From UBA1067 sp050874585 (lineage in GTDB: Bacteria; Verrucomicrobiota; Kiritimatiellia; RFP12; UBA1067), in NCBI GenBank assembly GCA_050874585.1, contig JBNMKZ010000006.1:1-64000 (forward strand): a DNA stretch of 64,000 bases, written 5' to 3'. Positions 25,817 through 35,171 of this stretch are shown in pieces (the first letter of the stretch is position 1; the number at the start of each line of letters is the position of its first letter). The position numbers and the translations under genes were made by a program. The notes beneath the pieces were generated by a model that was not told where the DNA came from, did no database searches, and saw only the letters and a program-made list of their open reading frames with translations.

Positions 25817-27931
25817 ATGACCGATTTCTCAAAACTGCTGAATCCCGAACAGTGTGCGGCGGCGACGGCTGGTGACGGGCCGCTTCTTGTGCTGGCGGCG
25901 GCGGGCACGGGCAAGACGCGGACGCTCGTGCACCGCGTTGCCTATCTCATCGAGCAGGGTGTCGACCCCGGGCGCATCCTCCTCCTGACGTTCACGAACC
26001 GGGCGGCGCGGGAGATGCTGGAGCGGGCTGAAAAGGTCGTGGGACCGGACGCCTCGGCCATTTGGAGCGGAACCTTCCACAGCATCTGCGCCCGCTTCCT
26101 CCGCCGCTACGGCTCAACGCTCGGCTACAAGCCCGGCTTCCAGATTCTCGACGAGGAAGATCAGCGCAAGCTGATTGCCGACCTCATCCGTGCAAATGTC
26201 AAGGACCCGAAGGACTTCCCGAAGAAGGACGTCATTGCGAAGATGATTTCGGAGGCGGCGAACGAGCAGAAGCCCGTCGCCTTCATCGCCGCACGCTGGC
26301 AGACGCGCACGGCCGGGGTGGACCCGGAGGCGATTGCACGCATCGCCGAACTCTATGCGGCGCGGAAGATGGAACTCGGCGCGATGGATTTCGACGACCT
26401 GCTCGTGAACGGCCTGAGACTCCTGAAGGAGAAGGCGAACGTGCGGGAACTCCTGCAGGAGCACTTCCTTTACATCCTCGTGGACGAGTACCAGGACACG
26501 AACGGACTTCAGGCGGAGTTCACCGACATTCTCGCGGCGAAGCACCGCAACATCATGGCCGTCGGTGACGACTTCCAGTGCATCTACACGTGGCGCGGTG
26601 CGCAGATTGAGAACATCATGGAGTTTCCGCACCGCTGGGAAGGCTGCCGGACCATCAAGCTTGAGCGGAACTACCGCTCGGTTCCGGGCGTTCTGGACAT
26701 TGCCAATGTGGTGATGAAGGACGCGTCCAACCAGTTCGAGAAGGTGCTGCGTCCGACGCGTGGCGCGGCGGTTGAGCTGCCGTGGCTCTACCGCGTCTGG
26801 GACGACCTCGCGCAGGCCAACGAAATCTGCAAGCTTGTCAGCCGCGTCCACGGTCTCGGCTACCGCTACTCGGATGTGGCCGTTCTCTACCGAAGCCATT
26901 TCCAGTCCATCAAGATTCAGATGACGCTGGCGCGGATGGGGCTGCCGTACCGCATCACGAGTGGTGTCGGCGTATTCGAGCAGATTCACGTCAAGGATGT
27001 GCTCGCCTACCTGCGGATTCTGCTGAACCCGACGGACGAGCTCTCGTTCCTCCGTCTGGTTTCGCTTTTCCCGGGTGTTGGTGAGAAGAGCGCGAAGACC
27101 TACTGGGAGAAGCTCGGGCGGCAGTTCGACGGACGGCGCAAGGAGGACCGCGAGGCTCTCCACGGACTCCTCGGGGCGAAGGCGCGGCCCATCTGGCCGC
27201 CGCTGGCGAAGTGCTTCGAGTGCGCGGCGGATCACCTGGCCGAGAACGAGGTCGGCGAAATCGTCAGCGACTTCTGCGACCTTTTCTATGAGGATCACCT
27301 GCACCGCGAATGGGAGGACCAGGATGCGGAGGACAGACTGGACGATGTGAAGGAACTTGCCACGCAGATCGCCGGGTCGGAAGGGGGGCTTGAGGAGTTC
27401 CTCTCGGATGTCGCGCTGATGACGAACCTCGACGTGCGCAAGAACGACCCGACGCTCGACCGCATCACGCTCTCGACTGTCCACCAGGCGAAGGGCATGG
27501 AGTGGCCGGTCGTCATCGTTCCCTGGCTTTCGGAGGGACTCTTCCCCAGTGCGAAGGCGACGGAGGAGGGGCGCCTTGACGAGGAACGGCGGCTCTTCTA
27601 CGTGGTCGTCACGCGGGCAAAGGACCAGCTCTATCTCTTCTCCCCGCAGATGCGCCAGAGTACCGACGGGGGCGTTTATCCCGTGGAGGCGTCCATGTTC
27701 GTGAAGGAGATTCCCCGCGACCTGATTCAGGTGCGCAACGTGGCGAGCTATCCCGATGCCTATTCGGGCGGCTACGGGCGCGGCACTTCGCGCTATTCGG
27801 GCGGCGGTTCGTCGTATGGCGGCGGTGGGGGCTATGGCCGTTCGTCGTCGGGCGGGTATGGCGGTTCGTCGCGTCGCGGCGGTTCGGGCGGCAAGCCGCC
27901 GACCACCTACAAGACAACCTGGAGGCACTGA
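25817..27931 (+). CDS. UvrD/PcrA/Rep-type ATP-dependent DNA helicase
   Basis: This superfamily 1 3'-5' helicase has all main motifs: Walker A in AAAGTGKTRTL (about residue 30), Walker B in LVDEYQDTN (about 221), motif III in QCIYTWRGAQ, motif IV around LERNYRS, motif V in TVHQAKGMEW and motif VI in VVVTRAKDQLYLF. It has 704 residues. The tail from about residue 655 is Gly/Ser/Tyr-rich low complexity (GGYGRGTSRYSGGG), unlike the Tudor-like end of PcrA. A role in DNA repair or replication restart is assumed. It follows tex by 14 nt, and the GNAT gene begins 1 nt after its stop. Confidence 0.93.
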   Translation: MTDFSKLLNPEQCAAATAGDGPLLVLAAAGTGKTRTLVHRVAYLIEQGVDPGRILLLTFTNRAAREMLERAEKVVGPDASAIWSGTFHSICARFLRRYGSTLGYKPGFQILDEEDQRKLIADLIRANVKDPKDFPKKDVIAKMISEAANEQKPVAFIAARWQTRTAGVDPEAIARIAELYAARKMELGAMDFDDLLVNGLRLLKEKANVRELLQEHFLYILVDEYQDTNGLQAEFTDILAAKHRNIMAVGDDFQCIYTWRGAQIENIMEFPHRWEGCRTIKLERNYRSVPGVLDIANVVMKDASNQFEKVLRPTRGAAVELPWLYRVWDDLAQANEICKLVSRVHGLGYRYSDVAVLYRSHFQSIKIQMTLARMGLPYRITSGVGVFEQIHVKDVLAYLRILLNPTDELSFLRLVSLFPGVGEKSAKTYWEKLGRQFDGRRKEDREALHGLLGAKARPIWPPLAKCFECAADHLAENEVGEIVSDFCDLFYEDHLHREWEDQDAEDRLDDVKELATQIAGSEGGLEEFLSDVALMTNLDVRKNDPTLDRITLSTVHQAKGMEWPVVIVPWLSEGLFPSAKATEEGRLDEERRLFYVVVTRAKDQLYLFSPQMRQSTDGGVYPVEASMFVKEIPRDLIQVRNVASYPDAYSGGYGRGTSRYSGGGSSYGGGGGYGRSSSGGYGGSSRRGGSGGKPPTTYKTTWRH

Positions 27932-27932
27932 G

Positions 27933-28430
27933 ATGGAGGCGTTTACGATTCGACAGGCGCGGCTGGCGGATGCCGAGCGGGTGTTCAGGTTCATTCTCGG
28001 GAACAGCGACCTTCTTGTGCCGCGCTCCCTTGGTAATGTCGTCGAGAACATCGACCGCTTTTTCGTTGCCGAGGTCGGCGAGGCCCTTGTCGGCTGTGCG
28101 GCCTATCAGGTGCACCCCGAAATCGGCGACGTGCAGGCGGCGACGGTCGAGATACAGTCCGTCGCCGTCGACGCGGCGCACCGCAAGCTTGGCATCGGGC
28201 GAGCGCTCGTCGAGGCCGTGGTCGCCCGATCGGCGCAGTTCGGCCCGCGTGAGGTGCTGGTGCTGACGTTCGCGCCGGAATTCTTCACGAAGCTTGGCTT
28301 CCACGAGATACCGAAGACGCGCGTCATGCACAAGCTCTACACGGGGTGCATCAACTGCACGAAGCACACGAACCCTTTCACCTGCCCGGAAATCGCGATG
28401 AAACGCGACCTTCCTCAGAATATGGTATAA
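27933..28430 (+). CDS. GNAT acetyltransferase, short N-acetylglutamate-synthase-like
   Basis: The protein has 165 residues. The GNAT acetyl-CoA motif is VAVDAAHRKLGIGRALVEA. The C-terminal part, TRVMHKLYTGCINC then KHTNPFTCPEIAMKRDL, with its Cys pair, resembles short ArgA-type N-acetylglutamate synthases (the pattern C-x2-C followed by CPEIAM). Arginine biosynthesis is therefore likely but not certain; no other arg genes are in the window. The ATG at 27933 lies 1 nt after the helicase stop; the frame is open upstream but overlaps the helicase. Its last codons and TAA stop are part of the next promoter. Confidence 0.8.
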   Translation: MEAFTIRQARLADAERVFRFILGNSDLLVPRSLGNVVENIDRFFVAEVGEALVGCAAYQVHPEIGDVQAATVEIQSVAVDAAHRKLGIGRALVEAVVARSAQFGPREVLVLTFAPEFFTKLGFHEIPKTRVMHKLYTGCINCTKHTNPFTCPEIAMKRDLPQNMV

Positions 28431-28431
28431 T
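28423..28431 (+). promoter_or_regulatory. Extended -10 promoter of the slipin gene, inside the preceding gene
   Basis: TGGTATAAT overlaps the final codons and TAA stop of the GNAT gene. The leader of about 35 nt contains AGGAGG at 28461-28466, a strong Shine-Dalgarno for the ATG at 28474. Confidence 0.75.
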
Positions 28432-28473
28432 CTCACTCACCTAAACGGATAAACAACTAAAGGAGGCTCGAAG

Positions 28474-29400
28474 ATGATTAGCGGCGGCTTGGTATTCTTT
28501 GCAATTGTGGCGGTGATTGTCCTTGTGGCAATCGTCAAGACGGCGGTCATCGTGCCGCAGAAGACGGCTTACATCGTGGAGCGGCTCGGCAAGTACCGTT
28601 GCACGCTGGAGGCGGGCTTCCACATCCTGATTCCGTTCTTCGATCGCGTGGCCTACCGTCACACGCTGAAGGAGCAGGCGATTGACGTGCCGCCCCAGCA
28701 GTGCATCACGAAGGACAATATCGCCGTGGACGTGGACGGCATCCTCTACATGCAGGTGATGGATCCGGCGAAGGCGAGCTACGGCATCGGCAACTACCTC
28801 TTCGCGACGACCCAGCTCGCGCAGACGACGATGCGTTCCGAGATGGGCAAGCTCGACCTCGACCGCAGCTTCGAGGAGCGCACGTCCATCAACGCGGCGA
28901 TTGTCGCGGCGGTTGACAAGGCGAGCGACCCGTGGGGCATCAAGGTGACGCGCTACGAGATCAAGAACATCACGCCGCCGCAGACGATTCGCGATGCGAT
29001 GGAGAAGCAGATGAGGGCCGAGCGCGAGAAGCGGGCGATGATTGCGGAGTCCGAGGGCGAGCGCCAGTCGAAGATCAACCGTGCGGAAGGCGAGCGCCAG
29101 CAGGCGATTGCCCTGTCGGAAGGCGAACGCGCCCGCCGCATCAACGAGGCGGAGGGCAAGGCGAAGGAGATTCTCCTCGTGGCCGAGGCGCAGGCGGCGG
29201 GCATTGAGAAGGTTGCGGCGGCCATCAGCGGAAAGGGCGGTCTTGAGTCCGTCAACATGCAGCTTGCGCAAATGTACCTCACGCAGTTCGGCAACCTGGC
29301 GAAGACGAACAACACGATGATTATCCCCTCGAACCTGGCGGATGTTGCGGGCGTTCTCAAGGCCTGCACGAGCGTCGTGCGCAAGGTCGACGGCAAGTAA
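28474..29400 (+). CDS. SPFH/band 7 slipin (paraslipin/QmcA-like)
   Basis: An N-terminal membrane anchor (residues about 5-25) is followed by an SPFH domain (VPQKTAYIVERLGKY, EAGFHILIPFFDRV, DPWGIKVTRYEIKNI) and a long charged helical region with repeats of the type AESEGERQSKINRAEGERQ. The end (residues about 245-308) is the conserved stomatin C-terminal part. It has 308 residues. Members form membrane microdomain scaffolds and often pair with NfeD proteins; none is adjacent here. It has its own promoter and a strong Shine-Dalgarno 7 nt from the start. Confidence 0.93.
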   Translation: MISGGLVFFAIVAVIVLVAIVKTAVIVPQKTAYIVERLGKYRCTLEAGFHILIPFFDRVAYRHTLKEQAIDVPPQQCITKDNIAVDVDGILYMQVMDPAKASYGIGNYLFATTQLAQTTMRSEMGKLDLDRSFEERTSINAAIVAAVDKASDPWGIKVTRYEIKNITPPQTIRDAMEKQMRAEREKRAMIAESEGERQSKINRAEGERQQAIALSEGERARRINEAEGKAKEILLVAEAQAAGIEKVAAAISGKGGLESVNMQLAQMYLTQFGNLAKTNNTMIIPSNLADVAGVLKACTSVVRKVDGK

Positions 29401-29434
29401 GATTCCCTTTTGAACTAGTGACTAAGGAGTTGAC

Positions 29435-30331
29435 ATGAAACCTACATTGGTTGTTTTGGCGGCGGGCATGGGCTCGCGTTACGGTGGCCTCAAGCAGGTG
29501 GACCCGGTGGGTCCGTCAGGCGAGGCGATTCTCGACTATTCCGTTTTCGACGCGGTGCGCGGCGGCTTTGGCAAGGTCGTCTTCATCATTCGTCATGATT
29601 TCGAGGCCGAGTTCAAGGAGAAGGTCGGCAAGAAGTACGAGGGTCTCGTCCCCGTCGAGTACTGCTACCAGGACATCAACGACCTGCCCGCGCCGTACAA
29701 GGTGCCGGAAGGGCGTACGAAACCCTGGGGTACGGCCCATGCGACGCGGGCGGCGCGCAAGGTCGTCCACGAACCGTTCGCCGTCATCAATGCGGACGAC
29801 TTCTATGGACGCGATGCGTTCGCCAAGCTGGGGGCCTTCCTCGCCGAGGCGAAGCCGATGCACTTTGCGATGGTCGGCTACAAGCTTGCGCTCACGCTCA
29901 GCGAGAACGGTTCGGTCGCGCGCGGCATTTGCGACGTCGCGGCGGACGGCTCGCTGAAGAGCGTCACCGAGATGACCAAGATCGTGCGCACGGCGGATGG
30001 GGCCGAGAACCGTGAGGATCCCGAGCATCCTGTCAAGCTGACGGCGAAGGAACTCGTCTCGATGAACCTCTGGGGCTTCACGCCCGAACTCTTCGACGCC
30101 CTTGAGGCGCGCTTTCCCGCGTGGCTCGCCGCCAACGGGACGAAGGAGAAGAGCGAGTGGTACATTCCCTTTGTCGTGGATGAACTTATCCACGAGGGCA
30201 AGGCGGACTGCAAGGTGCTGCCGACGGAATCGAGCTGGTTTGGCGTGACCTACCGCGAGGACAAGCCGTTTGTCATGGCGGAGATCAAGAAACTCGTCGA
30301 TTCCGGTGAGTATCCTTCAAAGCTGTTCTGA
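29435..30331 (+). CDS. Sugar-nucleotide-type nucleotidyltransferase
   Basis: The N-terminal motif LAAGMGSRYGGLKQ is the nucleotide-binding signature of NTP-transferase-fold enzymes. A second acidic motif, VINADDFYG, supplies metal-binding Asp residues. It has 298 residues. Related proteins transfer nucleoside phosphates to sugar phosphates or phosphocholine, but the substrate cannot be assigned. AAGGAG lies 5 nt before the ATG. The comF gene starts inside its 3' end, so they are co-transcribed. Confidence 0.85.
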   Translation: MKPTLVVLAAGMGSRYGGLKQVDPVGPSGEAILDYSVFDAVRGGFGKVVFIIRHDFEAEFKEKVGKKYEGLVPVEYCYQDINDLPAPYKVPEGRTKPWGTAHATRAARKVVHEPFAVINADDFYGRDAFAKLGAFLAEAKPMHFAMVGYKLALTLSENGSVARGICDVAADGSLKSVTEMTKIVRTADGAENREDPEHPVKLTAKELVSMNLWGFTPELFDALEARFPAWLAANGTKEKSEWYIPFVVDELIHEGKADCKVLPTESSWFGVTYREDKPFVMAEIKKLVDSGEYPSKLF

Positions 30332-31031
30332 CCTCATTTGGCCGCGGGCGTGCGAGGTGTGCGGTCGGGCGGTGGATCGTCCGGCGCGGCATCTCTGCGC
30401 GTCCTGTCTGGCGCGACTGCCGTTCGTGCCGCAGGTCGGGTGCTGTTCGGTCTGCGGTCGGGCGGTTGAAGGGCTCGCGAACGACTATCTCTGCGAAGAT
30501 TGCTCGGGCGCGGGCCGTCCTCATTTTGACCGTGCGGCGAGTGCCTTGCGGTTTGAGGGCGTGGCGCGGGATCTCGTGCTGGGGTTCAAGTTCCGTCGCC
30601 ACCTGTGGCTTCGGGATGACCTGGTCGACTGGATGGAGTCGGCGCTTCGTGCGCGGTTCGATGCGGCGGCGGTGGACATGGTGCTGCCGATGCCCGCAAC
30701 GCCCTGGCACCGTCTCGACAGGGGCTACAACCAGTGCGCCTACTTGGCGCACCCCCTGGCGCGGCGGATTGACCGCCGCTACGATGGAGGCATTCTCGCA
30801 CGCACGGGACTGCCGCGCCGGCAGAGTTCGCTGACGGAGCAGGAGCGGCGGGAGAATGCGAAGGGGACCTTCCGGGTGCGGCACGCGGAGCATGTGCGCG
30901 GGAGGACGGTACTGGTGGTCGACGATGTCATGACGACGGGGGCAACGCTTTCCGAATGCGCCCGGGCGTTGAAGCTCGCGGGGGCTTGGCGCGTCTGGGG
31001 ACTGACGGTCGTGCGCTCGATTCGCACCTGA
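30306..31031 (+). CDS. comF: ComF-family phosphoribosyltransferase-like protein
   Basis: The N-terminal zinc-binding part has paired cysteines (CEVCGRAVD, CASCLARL, CCSVCGRAVE, CEDCSGAG). The C-terminal phosphoribosyltransferase motif is VLVVDDVMTTGATLSEC. Family members are linked to natural competence and DNA uptake, but are widely kept in non-competent bacteria. The start is uncertain. The GTG at 30306 is the last plausible one before the conserved IWPRACEVCG and overlaps the preceding gene by 26 nt; a TTG at 30270 is further upstream. It has about 241 residues. Confidence 0.87.
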   Translation: MSILQSCSDLIWPRACEVCGRAVDRPARHLCASCLARLPFVPQVGCCSVCGRAVEGLANDYLCEDCSGAGRPHFDRAASALRFEGVARDLVLGFKFRRHLWLRDDLVDWMESALRARFDAAAVDMVLPMPATPWHRLDRGYNQCAYLAHPLARRIDRRYDGGILARTGLPRRQSSLTEQERRENAKGTFRVRHAEHVRGRTVLVVDDVMTTGATLSECARALKLAGAWRVWGLTVVRSIRT

Positions 31032-31047
31032 GGGGGCGGCTTCATTT

Positions 31048-31056
31048 TGGTATAAT
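31048..31056 (+). promoter_or_regulatory. Extended -10 promoter of the aro fusion operon
   Basis: TGGTATAAT preceded by CATTT lies 73 nt before the aroC-aroB start, leaving a leader of about 67 nt. No riboswitch or attenuator peptide is evident in the leader. Confidence 0.75.
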
Positions 31057-31129
31057 ATGCGGCACTGGACGCGGTTGACGCAGGGTTTTGAACGGGACGG
31101 TCCAGCAGTAGCGATACAGAAAGGCACAC

Positions 31130-32989
31130 GTGAAAATCGGCAAGCGGCTGAAACTCGACGTTTACGGCGAATCGCATGCACCGGCAATCGGCATGCGAAT
31201 GGAGGGCTTTCCGCCCGAACTGACCATTGACAGGGCGGAGCTTCAGGCCTTTATGGAGCGTCGCGCTCCGGGGCGTGACGCGCTCTCAACGGCGCGGCGC
31301 GAGCCGGATGTGCCGGAGTTCCTCTCCGGGCTTTCGGGTGATGTGACGACAGGCGGAGTGATTGAGGCGATTATCCGCAACACCGACACGCGGAGCCGCG
31401 ACTACGAGAAGACCGTGCCGCGTCCGGGGCACGCGGATTATCCGAACTGGGTGAAGAATGGGCGAATCCCCGCCGGCGGTGGGGCGAACTCGGGGCGGTT
31501 GACGGCGGCGATGTGCATCGCGGGCGGACTCTGCCTGCAGGCCCTCGCCAAGCGCGGCATTGCCGTGAAGGCGCGCATTGAGCGTGTCGGCGACGCGGCG
31601 GCGGCCAAGTCGGAGGGCGATTCGGTCGGCGGCATCATCGCGGCGGAAGTGACCGGACTCCCGGTCGGACTGGGCGGACCGATGTTCGACGGGCTGGACG
31701 GTGCGCTTGCCGAGGCCATCTTCGGAATCCCCGGCGTGAAGGGCATCGAGTTCGGCAACGGTTTTGCCGCGAGCGGGCTGAAGGGGTCGGAGAACAACGA
31801 CCCGTTCGTCGTGCGCGAGGGGCGCGTTGTGACGCTCACGAACAACCACGGCGGCATTCTTGGCGGCATGACGAGTGGGATGCCGCTCGTCTTTCGTGTG
31901 GCGATGAAGCCGACGCCCTCCATCTACAAGCCCCAGCGGAGCGTCGACTTGGCGACAATGAAGGAGGTCGAGTTCCGTGTGCGCGGTCGGCACGACCCGT
32001 GCATCGCCTTCCGTGCGGTGCCGGTGGTGGAAGCCCTGACGGCCTTTACGATTCTGGATGCCCTGCTGGTCGAGGAGAGCGGCATCGAGTTTCGGTCGAT
32101 TCCGCAGGACTTGCGCAACATCGTGATTGACGAGACGGTGGCGAAACTTTACCCCGCGCTTGCGGAACGGGCGATTTGCGTGATTCCGTCCGGCGAGGAG
32201 CACAAGACGATTGGCACGGTCGGACGGATTTGGAGTGCCTTTGCGAAGGCCGGGATTGGGCGCAAGGATACGGTCGTGGCCATCGGCGGCGGCGTGACGG
32301 GCGACCTGACGGGATTCGCGGCGGCGACGTGGATGCGCGGCATCGACTGGGTCAATGTGCCGACGACCCTGCTGGCGATGGTGGATGCCTCGTATGGCGG
32401 CAAGACCGCCTGCGATCTTGCGGAGGGCAAGAACCTGGCGGGGGCCTTCCATCCGCCGCGTCGGGTCATCATTGACGTCAACTTCCTGAAGACGCTGCCG
32501 CCGCGGCGGCTGGCGGATGGCCGTGCCGAGATGATCAAGCACGAGGTCATCGGCGGTCTTGCCCGCACGGCCGATGTCGCGGCGTTTCCGCCCGCCGAGG
32601 AGATTCGCCGCAATCTCGCGGTCAAGGTCGCCGTCGTGCGGCGCGATCCGCAGGAGCGCACGGGCGAGCGCATGAAGCTGAACGCGGGGCACACGGTGGG
32701 CCATGCCGTCGAGAAGGCGAGCGACTACCGAATCTCGCATGGTGAAGCCGTGGCCATCGGGTGCGTGGCCGAGGCGCGGCTTGCCGTGGAGAAGGGCCTT
32801 GCCGAACCGGCGTTCGTGGCTGAACTCGCGGCGCGGTTCACGGCGGCGGGACTGCCGACCGAACTCCCCGAGGGCATGACATTTGATAACCTGAAGCCCA
32901 TCATGGCGGGCGACAAGAAGCGCGAGGGCAAGACGGTCGTCTTCGCGCTGCCGTGTGGATGGGGTGACGTGAGGGCGGTGAGGATTTAA
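31130..32989 (+). CDS. Chorismate synthase-3-dehydroquinate synthase fusion (AroC-AroB)
   Basis: Residues 1 to about 322 are chorismate synthase: GESHAPAIGMRMEG, RRAPGRDALSTARREPD, RPGHADYPNW, GGANSGRLTAAMCIAGG and RHDPCIAFRAVPV. Residues about 323-619 are 3-dehydroquinate synthase: GEEHKT, GGGVTGDLTGFAAATWMRG, TTLLAMVDASYGGKTA, the metal ligands in GRAEMIKHE and NAGHTVGHAVE, and SHGEAVAIG. The AroB part is about 297 residues, short by roughly 40 N-terminal residues compared with the usual 350-360, but catalytic motifs remain. The two enzymes catalyse the last and the second steps of the shikimate pathway. The start is a GTG with AAAGG upstream. The AroK-AroA-AroE gene follows after 3 nt. Confidence 0.93.
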   Translation: MKIGKRLKLDVYGESHAPAIGMRMEGFPPELTIDRAELQAFMERRAPGRDALSTARREPDVPEFLSGLSGDVTTGGVIEAIIRNTDTRSRDYEKTVPRPGHADYPNWVKNGRIPAGGGANSGRLTAAMCIAGGLCLQALAKRGIAVKARIERVGDAAAAKSEGDSVGGIIAAEVTGLPVGLGGPMFDGLDGALAEAIFGIPGVKGIEFGNGFAASGLKGSENNDPFVVREGRVVTLTNNHGGILGGMTSGMPLVFRVAMKPTPSIYKPQRSVDLATMKEVEFRVRGRHDPCIAFRAVPVVEALTAFTILDALLVEESGIEFRSIPQDLRNIVIDETVAKLYPALAERAICVIPSGEEHKTIGTVGRIWSAFAKAGIGRKDTVVAIGGGVTGDLTGFAAATWMRGIDWVNVPTTLLAMVDASYGGKTACDLAEGKNLAGAFHPPRRVIIDVNFLKTLPPRRLADGRAEMIKHEVIGGLARTADVAAFPPAEEIRRNLAVKVAVVRRDPQERTGERMKLNAGHTVGHAVEKASDYRISHGEAVAIGCVAEARLAVEKGLAEPAFVAELAARFTAAGLPTELPEGMTFDNLKPIMAGDKKREGKTVVFALPCGWGDVRAVRI

Positions 32990-32992
32990 GAC

Positions 32993-35095
32993 ATGAAGAC
33001 GCTTTACCTGTATGGTCCGCCGGCGAGCGGAAAGACGACGCTGGCGCGGAAGCTGGCGCGTGAATTCGGCCGACCGGCCGTCGACCTCGATGCGGAAATC
33101 GTGCGGCGCACGGGGCGTTCGATACCCGACATCTTCGCGGCCGAGGGTGAGGCCAGCTTTCGACGCATCGAGAGCGAGACCCTTCGCGCCGTTTCGGCCC
33201 CCATCGTCGCGCTCGGGGGTGGAACGCTTCTAGACCCCGCGAACCGCGCCTATGCGGAAGAGAACGGGTTCGTCGTCGTGCTGGACGTGGACGACGAGAC
33301 GCTGGCGCGGCGGATTGAGGCGGCGCAGGGGACGCGTCCGCTTGGCAACCGTGCGGCGGAGCGTCGCGCACACTACGCGTCCTTTCCTCATCATCTTGGG
33401 GCAGACGACCGAATCGTTTTGCCGCGTCCGCTCCGGGGACGCATCACGGTTCCCGTCTCCAAGTCGCATCTCCACCGTCTGCTGATTGCGGAGTTTCTCT
33501 CGGGGGCGGCCGTTCCGCCCATTGACGCGGCGGACTGCGCCGACATTGCCGCGACGAAGCGGTGTCTTGCGGCGCTACCGACGCCCGCTGCGCGCGGCAC
33601 GGTGACGGCGGCGACCCTGGACTGCGGTGAAAGCGGCTCGACACTGCGCTTTCTCGCCCCGCTCGCGGCGGCCCTTGGCGTGAAGGCGACATACGTCCGC
33701 CGTGGACGGCTTGCGGAACGACCGATGATTGACTACGACGGACTCGCCGCCGGTGTGCACGAGTTGCGCGGCGACGTCTCCAGCCAGTTTGTCACGGGGC
33801 TCCTCTTCGCCCTGCCGCTGATGGACGGCGATTCGGAGATTCGTTTCACCACGCCCCTCCAGTCGCGGGGTTATGTGGACATGACGCTGGACGTGATTCG
33901 CGCCTTCGGCATCCGCGTGACGGAAGCCGAATGGGGCTTTGCCATCCCCGGCAACCAGCGGTACCGTGCGCCTGCGACACCTGTTCAGCCCGAAGGGGAC
34001 TGGAGCGGCGCGGCCTTCTGGTTCGCGGCGAATGCGCTTGGAAGCGAGATTCAGGTGGCGGGACTTGCCGCGAATTCGCACCAGCCCGACCGCGTCGTCT
34101 GTGAGCTGATTGACCGCATCCGTGAGGGGCGGGGGCCCGTGGACGTCTCGGGGTGTCCCGACCTCTATCCTGCCCTGGCCGTCGTCGACGCACTTCTCGG
34201 CAAACGGACCGTCTTTACGGGCACGGAACGCCTGCGAATTAAGGAGTCCGACCGGCTGGCGGCCATGGAGGAGTGGCGGCGTTCGCCGACGGACGTCGAC
34301 ACGAAGGGCGACCACCGCATCGCCATGGCGGCGGCGATTGCCGCGCTGCATTCGGACTGTCCTGCGCTGATTCACGGGGCCTCGTGCGTGTCCAAGTCGT
34401 ATCCGGGCTTCTGGGACGAACTGCACATGGACCTCTATCTCGTCACGGGGTGGCCGCTCGTCAAGACGCGTAGCCCCGAGATTCACAATGCCGCCTATGC
34501 CGCCGAAGGGCGAAAGGCAGAGATGATTTCCTATCCGTCCGAGACGATTGAGGGGGCGATGGCGTTTGCTGCGCTGGCGGACGTGAAGGGCATGGCCGTG
34601 ACGATTCCGCACAAGCTGAGCGTCATGCCGCTTTTGGACGAAATCGACCCGGCGGCCCGGGCCATTGGTGCTGTGAATACGGTCGTCTTCCGCGCGGGGC
34701 GGAAGTATGGCTACAACACCGATGCGGATGGATTTGCGGAGGCTCTGCTGGCCTTTTGCGGACGCGCCGATCTCGCCGGGATGTCGGTGGCCCTTTTGGG
34801 CGCGGGCGGTGCGGCGAAGGCCGTCGACTACGCCCTCCGGCGGCTGGGGGCGAAGGTGTCAACCTATCATCGCCGTCCGCTTGATAGGGCGCCGGACATT
34901 ATCGTCAACGCAACGCCGGTCGACCCGATACCGGATTACGCCTTTACGGGACGCGAGCTTGTCTACGACCTGCGCTACGTTCCGGCCGAAACGCCGCTGA
35001 TGGCGCGTGCGCGGGCGGCCGGTTGCCGGGTCGAGAATGGGTTTTCCATGCTGCAGGCACAGGCGCGTGGCCAGCGGCGGCTCTTTTTCGGCTGA
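32993..35095 (+). CDS. Shikimate kinase-EPSP synthase-shikimate dehydrogenase fusion (AroK-AroA-AroE)
   Basis: Three domains are in frame over 700 residues. Residues 1-137 are shikimate kinase: Walker A GPPASGKTTLA, DLDAEI, GGGTLL and the lid RPLGNR. Residues about 138-485 are EPSP synthase: VSKSHLHRLLIAE, DCGESGSTLRFLAP, LRIKESDRLAAME and GDHRIAMAAAIAA. Residues about 486-700 are shikimate dehydrogenase: TRSPEIHNAAY, MAVTIPHKLS, GAVNTV, GYNTDADGF and ALLGAGGAAKAV. Together they convert dehydroshikimate to EPSP. With AroC-AroB and the separate AroQ, every step after DAHP is encoded in this window. The ATG at 32993 follows the previous stop by 3 nt. Confidence 0.94.
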   Translation: MKTLYLYGPPASGKTTLARKLAREFGRPAVDLDAEIVRRTGRSIPDIFAAEGEASFRRIESETLRAVSAPIVALGGGTLLDPANRAYAEENGFVVVLDVDDETLARRIEAAQGTRPLGNRAAERRAHYASFPHHLGADDRIVLPRPLRGRITVPVSKSHLHRLLIAEFLSGAAVPPIDAADCADIAATKRCLAALPTPAARGTVTAATLDCGESGSTLRFLAPLAAALGVKATYVRRGRLAERPMIDYDGLAAGVHELRGDVSSQFVTGLLFALPLMDGDSEIRFTTPLQSRGYVDMTLDVIRAFGIRVTEAEWGFAIPGNQRYRAPATPVQPEGDWSGAAFWFAANALGSEIQVAGLAANSHQPDRVVCELIDRIREGRGPVDVSGCPDLYPALAVVDALLGKRTVFTGTERLRIKESDRLAAMEEWRRSPTDVDTKGDHRIAMAAAIAALHSDCPALIHGASCVSKSYPGFWDELHMDLYLVTGWPLVKTRSPEIHNAAYAAEGRKAEMISYPSETIEGAMAFAALADVKGMAVTIPHKLSVMPLLDEIDPAARAIGAVNTVVFRAGRKYGYNTDADGFAEALLAFCGRADLAGMSVALLGAGGAAKAVDYALRRLGAKVSTYHRRPLDRAPDIIVNATPVDPIPDYAFTGRELVYDLRYVPAETPLMARARAAGCRVENGFSMLQAQARGQRRLFFG

Positions 35096-35171
35096 CGGGG
35101 TTTCGGAAGTCGCGGCGAAAGGACGGGGACTTCGCCCCCGAATCCCGCTTGGGAGCGGCGGAGCGCAGAAG

